Assembly: GCA_030697175.1 (NCBI GenBank) | Contig: JAUYQR010000016.1 | Location: 1 to 64,000 of the forward strand | Direction of reading: 5' to 3' | Source: Paracoccaceae bacterium | Lineage (GTDB): Bacteria > Pseudomonadota > Alphaproteobacteria > Rhodobacterales > Rhodobacteraceae | Length of the DNA stretch: 64,000 nt | Part shown: piece after piece, positions 8,641 to 16,132 of the stretch | Layout of the letters: each line of letters starts with the position of its first letter | How positions within the stretch are numbered: the stretch's first letter is position 1 | Translations under genes and position numbers: made by a program | Notes under the pieces: model-generated | What the model saw: the letters and a program-made list of their open reading frames with translations, nothing else | What the model was told of the DNA's origin: nothing | Databases searched by the model: none

Positions 8641-9630
8641 ATGACCAACCGCGCCGCGCATGACAGCATCCCCGAAACCGCCCTTGGCTGGCACCGCGAC
8701 GGCAAGGGCGCGGCACTTGCCACGGTGGTCGAAACCTGGGGTTCCGCCCCGCGCCAGGCCGGCAGCCAGCTTGCGGTGTCTGGCGATGGCGAAATGACGG
8801 GCTCGGTCTCGGGCGGCTGCGTCGAAGGCGCGGTCGTGACCGAGGCGCTGGAGGCGCTGGCCGACCGCCGCCCCCGCATCCTGACCTTCGGCGTCACCGA
8901 CGAGACCGCGTTTTCCGTCGGCCTTGCCTGTGGCGGCACGATCCGCGTGCTGGTGGAACCGGTGGGCGAGGGCGATCAGGCACTTGCCGCGCCGCTGCTG
9001 GCCGACCTCGTTGCCGCACGCGCCGCGCCACGCGCCGTGGCGCTGGTCACCGACACCAACACCTGGACGCGCCGCCTTATCCCCGCCGGGGCGGATGCCG
9101 CCGTCGACGCGCGCCTGAAATCGGACCGCTCGGGCCTGGAGGATGATGGCCGCCTCATCGCCGTGCATAACCCGCCCTTGCGCCTAATCGTGGTCGGCGC
9201 TGTCCACATCGCCCAACCCCTCGTCGCCATCGCCCACACCTGCGGCTATGCAATCACCCTCATCGACCCGCGCGCCGCCTTTGGCTCGGACGCGCGCTTT
9301 CCGGGCCAGACCATCCTCGACGATTGGCCTGACGACGCGCTGGCGACACTCGCCCCCGATGCCCGCACCGCCATCGTCACCCTGACCCACGACCCGAAGC
9401 TTGACGATCCCGCCCTGCGCTTTGCCCTGCGCGCCCCGGTGTTCTACATCGGTGCGCTCGGGTCCAAGAAAACCCACGCCAAGCGCGTTGATCGCCTGAC
9501 CGCCGCCGGATTTTCCGAAGCCGAGATTGCCCGCATCGCCGCCCCCGTTGGCCTGGACATCGGCGCGCGGACCCCCGCGGAAATCGCGGTCAGCATCATG
9601 GCCCAGATCACCGCCGCCCTGAGGCTCTGA
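8641..9630 (+). CDS. xdhC: XdhC-family molybdenum cofactor insertion protein
   Basis: 329 residues from the ATG at 8641 (GAAAGG about 8 nt upstream). The N-terminal XdhC/CoxI domain has WGSAPRQAGSQL and SGGCVEG. The C-terminal Rossmann-like domain has VVGAVHIAQPL and the conserved closing YIGALGSKKTHAKR and GLDIGARTPAEIAVSI. XdhC binds molybdenum cofactor, protects it and inserts the sulfurated form into xanthine dehydrogenase-type enzymes. It overlaps the next gene by 1 nt, so the two are translated together. No hydroxylase subunit is encoded nearby. Confidence 0.9.
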   Translation: MTNRAAHDSIPETALGWHRDGKGAALATVVETWGSAPRQAGSQLAVSGDGEMTGSVSGGCVEGAVVTEALEALADRRPRILTFGVTDETAFSVGLACGGTIRVLVEPVGEGDQALAAPLLADLVAARAAPRAVALVTDTNTWTRRLIPAGADAAVDARLKSDRSGLEDDGRLIAVHNPPLRLIVVGAVHIAQPLVAIAHTCGYAITLIDPRAAFGSDARFPGQTILDDWPDDALATLAPDARTAIVTLTHDPKLDDPALRFALRAPVFYIGALGSKKTHAKRVDRLTAAGFSEAEIARIAAPVGLDIGARTPAEIAVSIMAQITAALRL

Positions 9631-10646
9631 TGCGCTTCGGTCCGGTTCCGCTCGATCAGGCAGAGGGCGCAATCCTCGCCCATTCCGTGCCGCTGCCCGA
9701 TGGTCGGCTGCGCAAGGGGGGGGTGCTTGGCGCCGCCGACATCGCCCGCCTCGCCGCCGCTGGTCTGGCCGAGGTCACGGTCGCCCGCCTCGATCCCGAC
9801 GACGTGGCCGAGGACGAGGCCGCCGCACGCCTTGCAGCGGCGCTGGTGCCTGATCCGGCGGGGCAGGGGCTGTCGGTGTCAACCGCCTTCACCGGCCGCG
9901 TCAACCTCAACGCCGTCGGGCCCGGGCTGGCCGACCTTGACACAGCGGCGATCCACGCGCTCAACCGTATCCACCCCGCCCTCACGCTTGCCACGCTGCC
10001 TCCGCTGACCCGGGTGACCGGCGGCGTGCTGACCGGCACCGTCAAGATCATCGCCTACGCCGTTCCCGCCGCCGCCCTGACCGAAGCCTGCATGGTTGCG
10101 CGCGGCGCGATCCGCGTCCTGCCGGTCCAGCGCCGCACCGCAAGCCTGATCCTGACCGAAGTGCCGGGCATGGAGGAAAAGCTCGCCGCCAAAGGCGCAA
10201 GGGCGGTCGCGGCGCGCGTTGCAGCCCTTGGCATGACGCTGGTCCAGACGGTCACGGTTCCGCACCAGACCGCCGCCGTGGCCGACGCGCTGCGCACCGC
10301 GTCGGGTGAGATGCTCTTGATCCTCACCGGCTCGGCCACCTCCGACCTGCACGACACCGCGCCCGAAGGCCTGCGCCAGGCGGGCGGCACCGTCACCCGC
10401 TTCGGGATGCCGGTCGATCCGGGCAACCTTCTGTTCGTGGGTCAGCTTGGCGACCGCCCGGTGATCGGCCTTCCCGGCTGTGCCCGCAGCCCGGCCCTGA
10501 ACGGCGCGGATTGGGTTCTGGAACGGCTGGCCTGCGCCTTGCCGGTGGGCGATGACCAGATCGCCGCGATGGGGGTGGGCGGGCTGTTGAAGGAAATCCC
10601 CACCCGGCCACAAGCCCGCGAGCCAAAAGACAAAAGCCGGGCGTAG
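9630..10646 (+). CDS. Molybdopterin-binding protein (MoCF biosynthesis fold)
   Basis: 338 residues, starting in the stop codon of xdhC (TGATG). The second half, from about residue 170 (LILTEVPGMEEKLAAKGARAVAARVAALG.. LILTGSATSDLHDTAPEGLRQAGG), is a MogA/MoeA-like molybdopterin-binding domain with the conserved GLPGCARSPALNGADWVLERL. Many alphaproteobacterial homologues are fused to a C-terminal MobA-like nucleotidyltransferase; this one ends after GVGGLLKEIPTRP and lacks that half. It probably supplies or modifies cofactor for the XdhC-served enzyme. Its stop codon lies in the loop of the terminator hairpin. Confidence 0.85.
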   Translation: MRFGPVPLDQAEGAILAHSVPLPDGRLRKGGVLGAADIARLAAAGLAEVTVARLDPDDVAEDEAAARLAAALVPDPAGQGLSVSTAFTGRVNLNAVGPGLADLDTAAIHALNRIHPALTLATLPPLTRVTGGVLTGTVKIIAYAVPAAALTEACMVARGAIRVLPVQRRTASLILTEVPGMEEKLAAKGARAVAARVAALGMTLVQTVTVPHQTAAVADALRTASGEMLLILTGSATSDLHDTAPEGLRQAGGTVTRFGMPVDPGNLLFVGQLGDRPVIGLPGCARSPALNGADWVLERLACALPVGDDQIAAMGVGGLLKEIPTRPQAREPKDKSRA

Positions 10647-10656
10647 GCCCGGCTTT
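10633..10656. terminator. Bidirectional rho-independent terminator between molybdopterin gene and infC
   Basis: AAAGCCGGGC, loop GTAG, GCCCGGCTTT: a perfect 10-bp stem with A and T runs at its edges. It can stop both the plus-strand maturation cassette and minus-strand infC, which converge here. The TAG stop of the upstream gene lies in the loop. Confidence 0.88.
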
Positions 10657-10680
10657 CACATCGTCCTGTGGGTCAGACCG

Positions 10681-11220
10681 TCACTTCGGTCCGATCATCA
10701 TCACCATCTGGCGGCCTTCCAGCCGAGGGAAGGATTCAATCTTGCCGATCGCGGCCACGTCTTCCTCGACACGGCGCAGCAATTCCAGCCCCAGATCCTG
10801 GTGCGCCATTTCGCGGCCACGAAAGCGCAGGGTGACCTTCACCTTGTCGCCTTCTTCCAGAAACTTCACCACCGACCGCATCTTCACGTCATAGTCATGC
10901 GTGTCGGTGCCGGGCCGGAACTTGATTTCCTTGATCTCGATGATCTTCTGCTTCTTGCGCGCTTCGGCCTCGCGCTTCTGCGTCTCGTATTTGAACTTGC
11001 CGAAGTCCATGATCTTGCAGACCGGCGGTTCGGCATTGGGCGAGATTTCGACGAGGTCCAGCCCCGCCTCTTCAGCAAGGGCCATCGCCCGGGCCGGGGT
11101 AACAACGCCGACGTTTTCACCATCCGCGCCGATCAGGCGGATCTCCGGCGACCGGATGCGGTCATTGATCCGGGGTCCGGTTTCGCGCTGGGGCGGGGCA
11201 TTGTGCGGTCTGCGGGCTAT
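10681..11220 (-). CDS. infC: Translation initiation factor IF-3 with AUA start
   Basis: 179 residues from an ATA codon at 11220. The N-domain begins [19 protein letters not shown] and the C-domain holds [17 protein letters not shown] and [16 protein letters not shown], the usual IF-3 pattern and length. IF-3 binds the 30S subunit and enforces start-codon and initiator tRNA selection. Between the in-frame TAG at 11260-11262 and the internal ATG at 11085 there is no ATG, GTG or TTG. GAAGGA lies 8 nt upstream of ATA, so ATA is the natural start. E. coli infC uses AUU for autoregulation; the same logic likely applies. The internal ATG would remove the conserved N-domain. Confidence 0.88.
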   Translation of the reverse strand: MARRPHNAPPQRETGPRINDRIRSPEIRLIGADGENVGVVTPARAMALAEEAGLDLVEISPNAEPPVCKIMDFGKFKYETQKREAEARKKQKIIEIKEIKFRPGTDTHDYDVKMRSVVKFLEEGDKVKVTLRFRGREMAHQDLGLELLRRVEEDVAAIGKIESFPRLEGRQMVMMIGPK

Positions 11221-11425
11221 GGCAAGCGTCCTTCGGTTGTTGTCGGTTGCGGCGGCAATCTAGACCCCTCACCGCGCCACTTCAACCGCCAACCGCCGCG
11301 GAATGAGGCTCATTCCGCGACAAACCGGGCTTTTTCAGCCGATTTAACGCAGCGGTCTTTTCAACGGTAAGTCAAACTGCCATATGACCGCGCATCCGGA
11401 CCCTCCGGTTATGGGAGAATATCAC

Positions 11426-11908
11426 ATGAACAGAAACGTCATCATCGGTGCCGTCATCATCCTGCTCGCCGCCGGCGGGTATTACCAATTCAGCTACAAG
11501 CCCGCACAGGAAGCCGCCGCTGCTGCCGCTGCTGCCGAAGCCGAGGCTGCCGCTGCCGCTGAAGCCGCCGCTGCCGAAGCCGCTGCCGCCGAAGCTGCCG
11601 CTGCCGAAGCTGCCGCCGCCGCAACCGCCGCTGCCGAAGCCGCCGCTGCCGATGCCGCCGCCGCTGCGACCGACGCCGTGGAAGGCGCCACCGCTGCCGT
11701 GGAAGGCGCGACCGCGGCCGTGACCGACGCTGCCGCAGCCCTTGATCCGGCCGCCTTCAACGCTGACAGCGTCGTGGCGCTGATCGACGGCTCGACCCTC
11801 GACGATGCGACCAAGACCACGCTCAAGACCGCCGTCGAAGCTGCCCGCGCGAACCCCGCGCTGGTTGCCGACACCGTGGCTCAGGTCCGCACCGCGCTGG
11901 GTCTCTGA
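11426..11908 (+). CDS. Small membrane-anchored Ala-rich protein, function unknown
   Basis: 160 residues from the ATG at 11426 (GGGAGA upstream). Residues about 4-20 (NVIIGAVIILLAAGGYY) form one hydrophobic segment, either an uncleaved signal anchor or a signal peptide. Residues about 30-110 are almost only Ala with Glu, Asp and Thr, probably a helical or coiled stalk. The last 50 residues (DPAAFNADSVVALIDGSTLDDATKTTLKTAVEAARANPALVADTVAQ.. in outline) look like a small helical domain. Its composition resembles the stalk of the OmpA-family protein at 6148. No family is recognised. It likely projects from the inner membrane into the periplasm. Confidence 0.7.
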   Translation: MNRNVIIGAVIILLAAGGYYQFSYKPAQEAAAAAAAAEAEAAAAAEAAAAEAAAAEAAAAEAAAAATAAAEAAAADAAAAATDAVEGATAAVEGATAAVTDAAAALDPAAFNADSVVALIDGSTLDDATKTTLKTAVEAARANPALVADTVAQVRTALGL

Positions 11909-11931
11909 TCTGGCTCCGACGCTTTGAAACG

Positions 11932-11964
11932 AAAGGCCGCAGGAACATGGTTCCAGCGGCCTTT
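11932..11964 (+). terminator. Terminator after the Ala-rich protein
   Basis: AAAGGCCGC (11932-11940) pairs with GCGGCCTTT (11956-11964), and the inner GGAAC/GTTCC extends the stem around an ATG loop. It lies 24 bp after the stop of the plus-strand gene. Confidence 0.8.
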
Positions 11965-11970
11965 CTCAGT

Positions 11971-12012
11971 CAACTGGTCGGGGTCAACTGGTCGGGGTCA
12001 ACTGATCGGGGA
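11971..12012. repeat. Three tandem 14-bp repeats
   Basis: CAACTGGTCGGGGT occurs twice exactly (11971-11984, 11985-11998) and a third time with two changes (11999-12012). The array lies between convergent genes after a terminator. I see no coding potential; it is probably a neutral slippage array. Confidence 0.8.
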
Positions 12013-12071
12013 ATTCTTAACGGTTTCCTAACTCGGAACCGCAAGCCATTGATTTCTCTGGCAACAAAATC

Positions 12072-12088
12072 TGTCCCACGGTGGGACA
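12072..12088. repeat. GTCCCAC-S-GTGGGAC palindrome, copy 1
   Basis: TGTCCCAC, one central G, GTGGGACA: a near-perfect 17-bp palindrome 3 bp beyond the fpr stop. Further copies are at 47004-47018 and 54819-54835, each at a gene 3' end. A one-base loop is poor for an RNA hairpin, so a DNA-binding site is as plausible as a terminator. Confidence 0.75.
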
Positions 12089-12091
12089 CAC

Positions 12092-12919
12092 TCAGATCCC
12101 GTCGCCGACGAACGCCTTTTCGACGACATATTCCAGCGGCTCCGAATTCGCGCCCTCCCGCAGCCCGAACCCCTCCAGCACCGCCTTCACATCGTGGTTG
12201 AACGCAAGGCTGCCACAGACCATCGCGCGGTCCTCCTCGGGGTCCATCGGCGCCAGCCCAAGGTCGGCAAACACCTTGCCGCTGGTCAGGTTATCGGTGA
12301 TCCGCCCCATGTGGGCAAAGGGTTCGCGTGTGGTCGTCGGGTAATACTTCAGCTTGTCGCCGACCAGTTCCCCGATCAGCGGATCGTCCTTCAGGCTCTC
12401 CACCAACTGACGGCCATATTCCAGCTCGGCAACCTCGCGGCAGGTGTGCATCATGATGACCTGATCGTATTTCTCATAGGTCTCAGGCTCACGCATCAAG
12501 CTGGCAAAGGGCGCAATTCCGGTGCCGGTCGCCAGAAACCACAGCCGGCTCCCCGGCAGCAGCGCGTCATGCACAAGCGTGCCCACGGGTTTGGGGCGCA
12601 GGATGATCTCGTCACCCACCTTGATATGCTGCAAACGGCTGGTCAGCGGCCCGTCCGGCACCTTGATCGAATAGAACTCCAGCTCCTCGTCCCAGGCGGG
12701 CGAGGCAATGGAATAGGCGCGCAGCAAGGGTTTGCCGTTGTCGCCCAGAAGCCCGATCATCACGAACTCGCCCGACCGAAAGCGCAGCGATTTCGGCCGC
12801 GTCACGCGGAACGAAAACAGCCGGTCGGTCCAATGGGTCACCGCCGTCACCGTCTGGGCGTCGGGCAGGTGCGGCTTTGCTGCGGCTTCGGGCGTGGTCA
12901 CTGGGGAAAGCTCCGTCAT
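12092..12919 (-). CDS. fpr: Ferredoxin/flavodoxin-NADP+ reductase
   Basis: 275 residues. The FAD domain holds RAYSIASP, the NADP domain holds FLATGTGIAPFASLMR and MVCGSLAF, and the chain ends in the VEKAFVGDG extension typical of Rhodobacter FPR. It moves electrons between NADPH and ferredoxin or flavodoxin in the cytoplasm. It follows the sulfite-reduction operon on the same strand, separated by a terminator. That operon has no CysJ flavoprotein, so FPR plus ferredoxin is a sensible electron source for the sulfite reductase. In R. capsulatus fpr responds to oxidative stress; no regulatory site is recognised here. Confidence 0.93.
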   Translation of the reverse strand: MTELSPVTTPEAAAKPHLPDAQTVTAVTHWTDRLFSFRVTRPKSLRFRSGEFVMIGLLGDNGKPLLRAYSIASPAWDEELEFYSIKVPDGPLTSRLQHIKVGDEIILRPKPVGTLVHDALLPGSRLWFLATGTGIAPFASLMREPETYEKYDQVIMMHTCREVAELEYGRQLVESLKDDPLIGELVGDKLKYYPTTTREPFAHMGRITDNLTSGKVFADLGLAPMDPEEDRAMVCGSLAFNHDVKAVLEGFGLREGANSEPLEYVVEKAFVGDGI

Positions 12920-12941
12920 GGGGACGACCCTCTCTTAAGGC

Positions 12942-12975
12942 AAAAGCCGCGCGGGGGGAAAGCCCGGCGCGCGGC
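12942..12975 (-). terminator. Terminator of the sulfur-assimilation operon
   Basis: GCCGCGCG (12946-12953) and CGCGCGGC (12968-12975) form an 8-bp stem. In minus-strand direction it is followed by TTTT. It separates the last operon gene (DUF934) from fpr. Confidence 0.75.
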
Positions 12976-12999
12976 GGTCAGGCGAATGGTTGGCTTTTC

Positions 13000-13404
13000 T
13001 CAGGCGCGCAGCCGGGACTGGTAGTCATGCTGGCGCCAGTCGGCGCGGAACTTCCACTGGTCCTCGGGCTGGCGCGCTGCCAGCTCGTCGGGGATTTCCA
13101 CTGCGTCAAAGCCCACGCGCCGCGCCATCGCATACTGATCCGCGATCACCGGCCCCGTCGCGCGCAACTCGCCCCGGTAGCCCAGCATCCGCAGCCGCCG
13201 CGCGACCGTGAAGGCGCGCCCGTCGTTGAACGCGGGAAACGACACGCGGATCAGGGACAACGCCGCCAGATAGGGTGCGACCAGCTCGGGGTCATCAGTA
13301 TGGGCAAGGTCAAGCGCCCCCTGATGCGCGGCCACATCGGCCAGGGTGACAGCCTGCACCTCGGTTGCAGGGCGAAACCCTGCGTCGGTCACGATAACGC
13401 TCAT
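13000..13404 (-). CDS. DUF934 protein of the sulfite-reduction operon
   Basis: 134 residues starting at the ATG at 13404, which overlaps the cysH stop (ATGA). RVSFPAFNDGRAFTVARRLR and GELRATGPVIADQ are the signature blocks of DUF934 (COG3749). This family is almost always encoded beside assimilatory sulfite and PAPS/APS reductases. Its biochemical role is not established; an accessory role in electron transfer or enzyme assembly is often assumed. It is the last gene of the operon here. Confidence 0.88.
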   Translation of the reverse strand: MSVIVTDAGFRPATEVQAVTLADVAAHQGALDLAHTDDPELVAPYLAALSLIRVSFPAFNDGRAFTVARRLRMLGYRGELRATGPVIADQYAMARRVGFDAVEIPDELAARQPEDQWKFRADWRQHDYQSRLRA

Positions 13405-14162
13405 GCCGCGCTCTCCTTCGGGGTTCTCACGGCCTTGCCGTCGATGAAATGAATGCCGCATTCGGTTTTCGCTTGCCCGCGCCAGCGCCCGGCACGGGGG
13501 TCTTCGCCTGGCTTCACCGCACTGGTGCAGGGCGCGCAGCCGATCGAGGGATAGCCCTTGGCGACCAGCGGATGCCGGGGCAGGCGGTTTTCCACCATGT
13601 ATTCCTCAAGGTCTTCACGGCCCCAATGCGCCAAGGGGTTCACCTTGATGCGGAAATCGCCTTCGTTCTCAAAGAAATCGATCGTGCCGCGATCCGAGTT
13701 CTGAAACCTCTTGCGTCCGGTGATCCAGCCGTCGAACGTCGACAGCGCCCGCTCCAGTGGCTCGACCTTGCGCACGTTGCAGCAGGCGTCGGTCGAAAAC
13801 TGGTGCAGCGTGCCGTCGGGGTCTTCAAATCCGACCCGCGCCGGATTGGCGCGAATCGTGCGGATGTCGCACAGCGCCAGTTTCTCGGCCAGGTCGCGCT
13901 GGTAATCCAGCGTCTCGGCAAACAGCATCCGGGTGTCGACAAACAGCACCGGCGTTTCCGGGGCAATCACGCTGACCAGATGCAACAGCACCACCGATTC
14001 CGCCCCGAAGGACGACACCAGCGCCACGCGACCCAGATCATCGTCCTTCAAGGCATGTTCCAGCACCGCCGTGGCCGAATGGTGCTTGTAGCGCGCGTTC
14101 AGCACGGCCACCCGCTCCGCCACAGGACCGGAGTGCCCGCCGGCCCTCACGTCACGCGGCAT
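13401..14162 (-). CDS. cysH: Adenylyl-sulfate (APS) reductase, assimilatory
   Basis: 253 residues from the ATG at 14162, overlapping the sulfite reductase gene by 11 bp. The PP-loop-like segment ALVSSFGAESVVLLHL and the C-terminal thiol motif ECGIHF identify a CysH-family reductase. Two cysteine pairs (DACCNVRKVEPL and GCAPCTSAV) bind a 4Fe-4S cluster, so APS rather than PAPS is the expected substrate. It reduces activated sulfate to sulfite with thioredoxin. A longer in-frame ORF upstream is out of homology and discarded. APS must be made by sulfate adenylyltransferase genes that are not in the window. Confidence 0.93.
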   Translation of the reverse strand: MPRDVRAGGHSGPVAERVAVLNARYKHHSATAVLEHALKDDDLGRVALVSSFGAESVVLLHLVSVIAPETPVLFVDTRMLFAETLDYQRDLAEKLALCDIRTIRANPARVGFEDPDGTLHQFSTDACCNVRKVEPLERALSTFDGWITGRKRFQNSDRGTIDFFENEGDFRIKVNPLAHWGREDLEEYMVENRLPRHPLVAKGYPSIGCAPCTSAVKPGEDPRAGRWRGQAKTECGIHFIDGKAVRTPKESAA

Positions 14163-15822
14163 CTTTTTCGCCTTCCGAGCCGTAGAGTGCCGCCTTGAAC
14201 GGTTCCAGCCCGACCCGGCGATAGGCTTGCAGGAAGGTTTCCGACGCCTCAAGCCGCAGGCCCAGATAGGCGCGCAGGATGCGCTCGATCGCTGGCACGA
14301 TTTCGTCGTAGGCAAAGCCGGGGCCAGTCTTTTCACCGATTACAGCAGTTTCGGTGCCATCGCCACCAAGCGTGATCTGGTAGTTCTCCACCCCCGCACG
14401 GTCCAAGCCCAGAATGCCGATATGGCCGACATGGTGATGCCCGCAGGCGTTGATGCAGCCCGAGATCTTGATCTTCAGCGGACCGATCTCGTGTTCCAGC
14501 TTGAGCTCTTCGAAATGCGTCGCCAGTTCCTGCGCGACCGGAATCGAACGGGCGGTGGCAAGGCTGCAATAGTCCATGCCGGGGCAGGCGATGATGTCGG
14601 ACAGAAGCCCGACGTTCGCCGTGCCAAGCCCCGCCTGTGCCAACGCGGCATGCACCGCTGGCAGGTCGGATTTGTGGACATGCGGCAGGATGACGTTCTG
14701 CTCGTGGCTGATGCGCAGATCGGAATGGCCATATTTCTCGGCCAGATCGGCCATCAACCGCATCTGGTCGGACGTCGCGTCGCCCGGCGTCGCGCCATGC
14801 GCCTTCAGGCTGATGGTGACGATCGCGTATTGCGCGTTGCGGTGTTCGGCGAGGTTGGTATCGGCCCAGGCGCGGAATGCCGGGTCGGCCTTGTAGAAGG
14901 CATCGAACCCATCAACTGGCGCATTGCGGAACGCCGGCGGCGCGAAGGCTGCGCGGATATCGTCCAGTAGTGCCTGATCTGCGCCCCCGAAGGCCGGGCG
15001 CAGTTCGGCGAACCGTTCTTCGACCATCCGGGTGATTTCCTCGGCGCCGGTTTCGTGCACGGTGATCTTGATCCGCGCCTTGTACTTGTTGTCGCGCCGG
15101 CCAAGCGTGTTGTAGACGCTGAGGACCGCCTCGACATAAGGCAGAAGATCGGCTTCCGGCAGGAATTCCCGCACGGTGATGCCGATCATCGGCGTGCGGC
15201 CCAGACCGCCGCCCACCATCACTTCGAAGCCCGGCTCACCGGCCGCATCGCGCACCATGCGCAGGCCGATGTCATGCGCCCGCGTCACGGCGCGGTCATT
15301 GGGGCTGCCGGTGATCGCGATCTTGAACTTGCGCGGCAGGAACTGGAATTCCGGGTGGTCGGTGGACCACTGGCGCAGAAGCTCGGCATAGGGGCGGGGG
15401 TCGGCGATTTCATCGGCGGCGGCACCGGCGAAATGGTCCGCCGTGACGTTGCGGACGCAGTTTCCGCTGGTCTGGATCGCGTGCATCTCGACATCGGCCA
15501 AGGCCTGCAGGATGGCTGGCACGTCGGGCAGCTTTGGCCAGTTGAGCTGGATGTTCTGCCGCGTGGTAAAGTGGCCATAGCCCTTGTCCCAGGTGTCGGC
15601 GATCATCGCCAACTGCCGCATCTGGCCGGGGTTGACCGTGCCGTAGGGTATGGCAATCCGCAGCATGTAGGCGTGCAGTTGCAGGTAAAGCCCGTTCATC
15701 AGGCGAAGCGGGCGGAATTCATCTTCCGTCAGGCTGCCGTCGAGCCGCCGCTCCACCTGATCGGTGAACTGGGCCACGCGGGCGCGGACAAAGGCTTCGT
15801 CGAAATCGGAATAGGAATACAT
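14152..15822 (-). CDS. cysI: Sulfite (nitrite/sulfite family) reductase, siroheme type
   Basis: 556 residues from the ATG at 15822. The two ferredoxin-like half-domains are visible (GYGHFTTRQNIQLNW and DLRISHEQNVILPHV). The siroheme/4Fe-4S cysteines lie in ACPGMDYCSLA and SGCINACGHHHVGHIG. The enzyme carries out six-electron reduction, here most likely sulfite to sulfide because of the cysH and SUMT neighbours. No flavoprotein subunit gene is nearby, suggesting ferredoxin as donor. The gene follows DUF2849 by 4 bp and overlaps cysH by 11 bp. Confidence 0.9.
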   Translation of the reverse strand: MYSYSDFDEAFVRARVAQFTDQVERRLDGSLTEDEFRPLRLMNGLYLQLHAYMLRIAIPYGTVNPGQMRQLAMIADTWDKGYGHFTTRQNIQLNWPKLPDVPAILQALADVEMHAIQTSGNCVRNVTADHFAGAAADEIADPRPYAELLRQWSTDHPEFQFLPRKFKIAITGSPNDRAVTRAHDIGLRMVRDAAGEPGFEVMVGGGLGRTPMIGITVREFLPEADLLPYVEAVLSVYNTLGRRDNKYKARIKITVHETGAEEITRMVEERFAELRPAFGGADQALLDDIRAAFAPPAFRNAPVDGFDAFYKADPAFRAWADTNLAEHRNAQYAIVTISLKAHGATPGDATSDQMRLMADLAEKYGHSDLRISHEQNVILPHVHKSDLPAVHAALAQAGLGTANVGLLSDIIACPGMDYCSLATARSIPVAQELATHFEELKLEHEIGPLKIKISGCINACGHHHVGHIGILGLDRAGVENYQITLGGDGTETAVIGEKTGPGFAYDEIVPAIERILRAYLGLRLEASETFLQAYRRVGLEPFKAALYGSEGEKDAA

Positions 15823-15826
15823 GCCC

Positions 15827-16132
15827 TTACCCTGCCAGATCGGCTTGCTTGCCGTGGTTGTAGTTCGACGGGCCGCGGGTCCGGAACGCCTCGCGGAAAT
15901 GTGTCGGCTCCGGGCCCTGCGCGCCGGCCTTCGCATCGGCCAGATAGGCACCCACCACCACCAGTTTCTGCGCCGCCGCGTGCAACAGCCGCATCTGTGC
16001 ATGCGCCTCGTCGTCGATCAATTCGGCCTCGTGGTGCAGGGGCGACCAGCGGTCATCGGCGGTCAGATAGACCACATCGCCTTCGCGCAAACGGTTGGCG
16101 GTCACGACCTTCGGGGTGAAACGGCGGCTCAT
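15827..16132 (-). CDS. DUF2849 protein of the sulfite-reduction operon
   Basis: 101 residues. FTPKVVTANRLREGDVVYLT and the C-terminal RTRGPSNYNHGKQAD are typical of DUF2849, a small family found almost only between the SUMT and sulfite reductase genes of Alphaproteobacteria. The function is unknown. It overlaps the SUMT gene by 4 bp, so stoichiometric expression is expected. Confidence 0.88.
   Translation of the reverse strand: MSRRFTPKVVTANRLREGDVVYLTADDRWSPLHHEAELIDDEAHAQMRLLHAAAQKLVVVGAYLADAKAGAQGPEPTHFREAFRTRGPSNYNHGKQADLAG

Noticed and set aside
11971-12012. Iteron-like origin repeats
   Set aside because: Only three 14-bp copies, no rep gene or AT-rich region nearby.
12017-12032. CtrA-type site TTAA-N7-CTAAC
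   Set aside because: One mismatch and placed between convergent genes, so no promoter to regulate.
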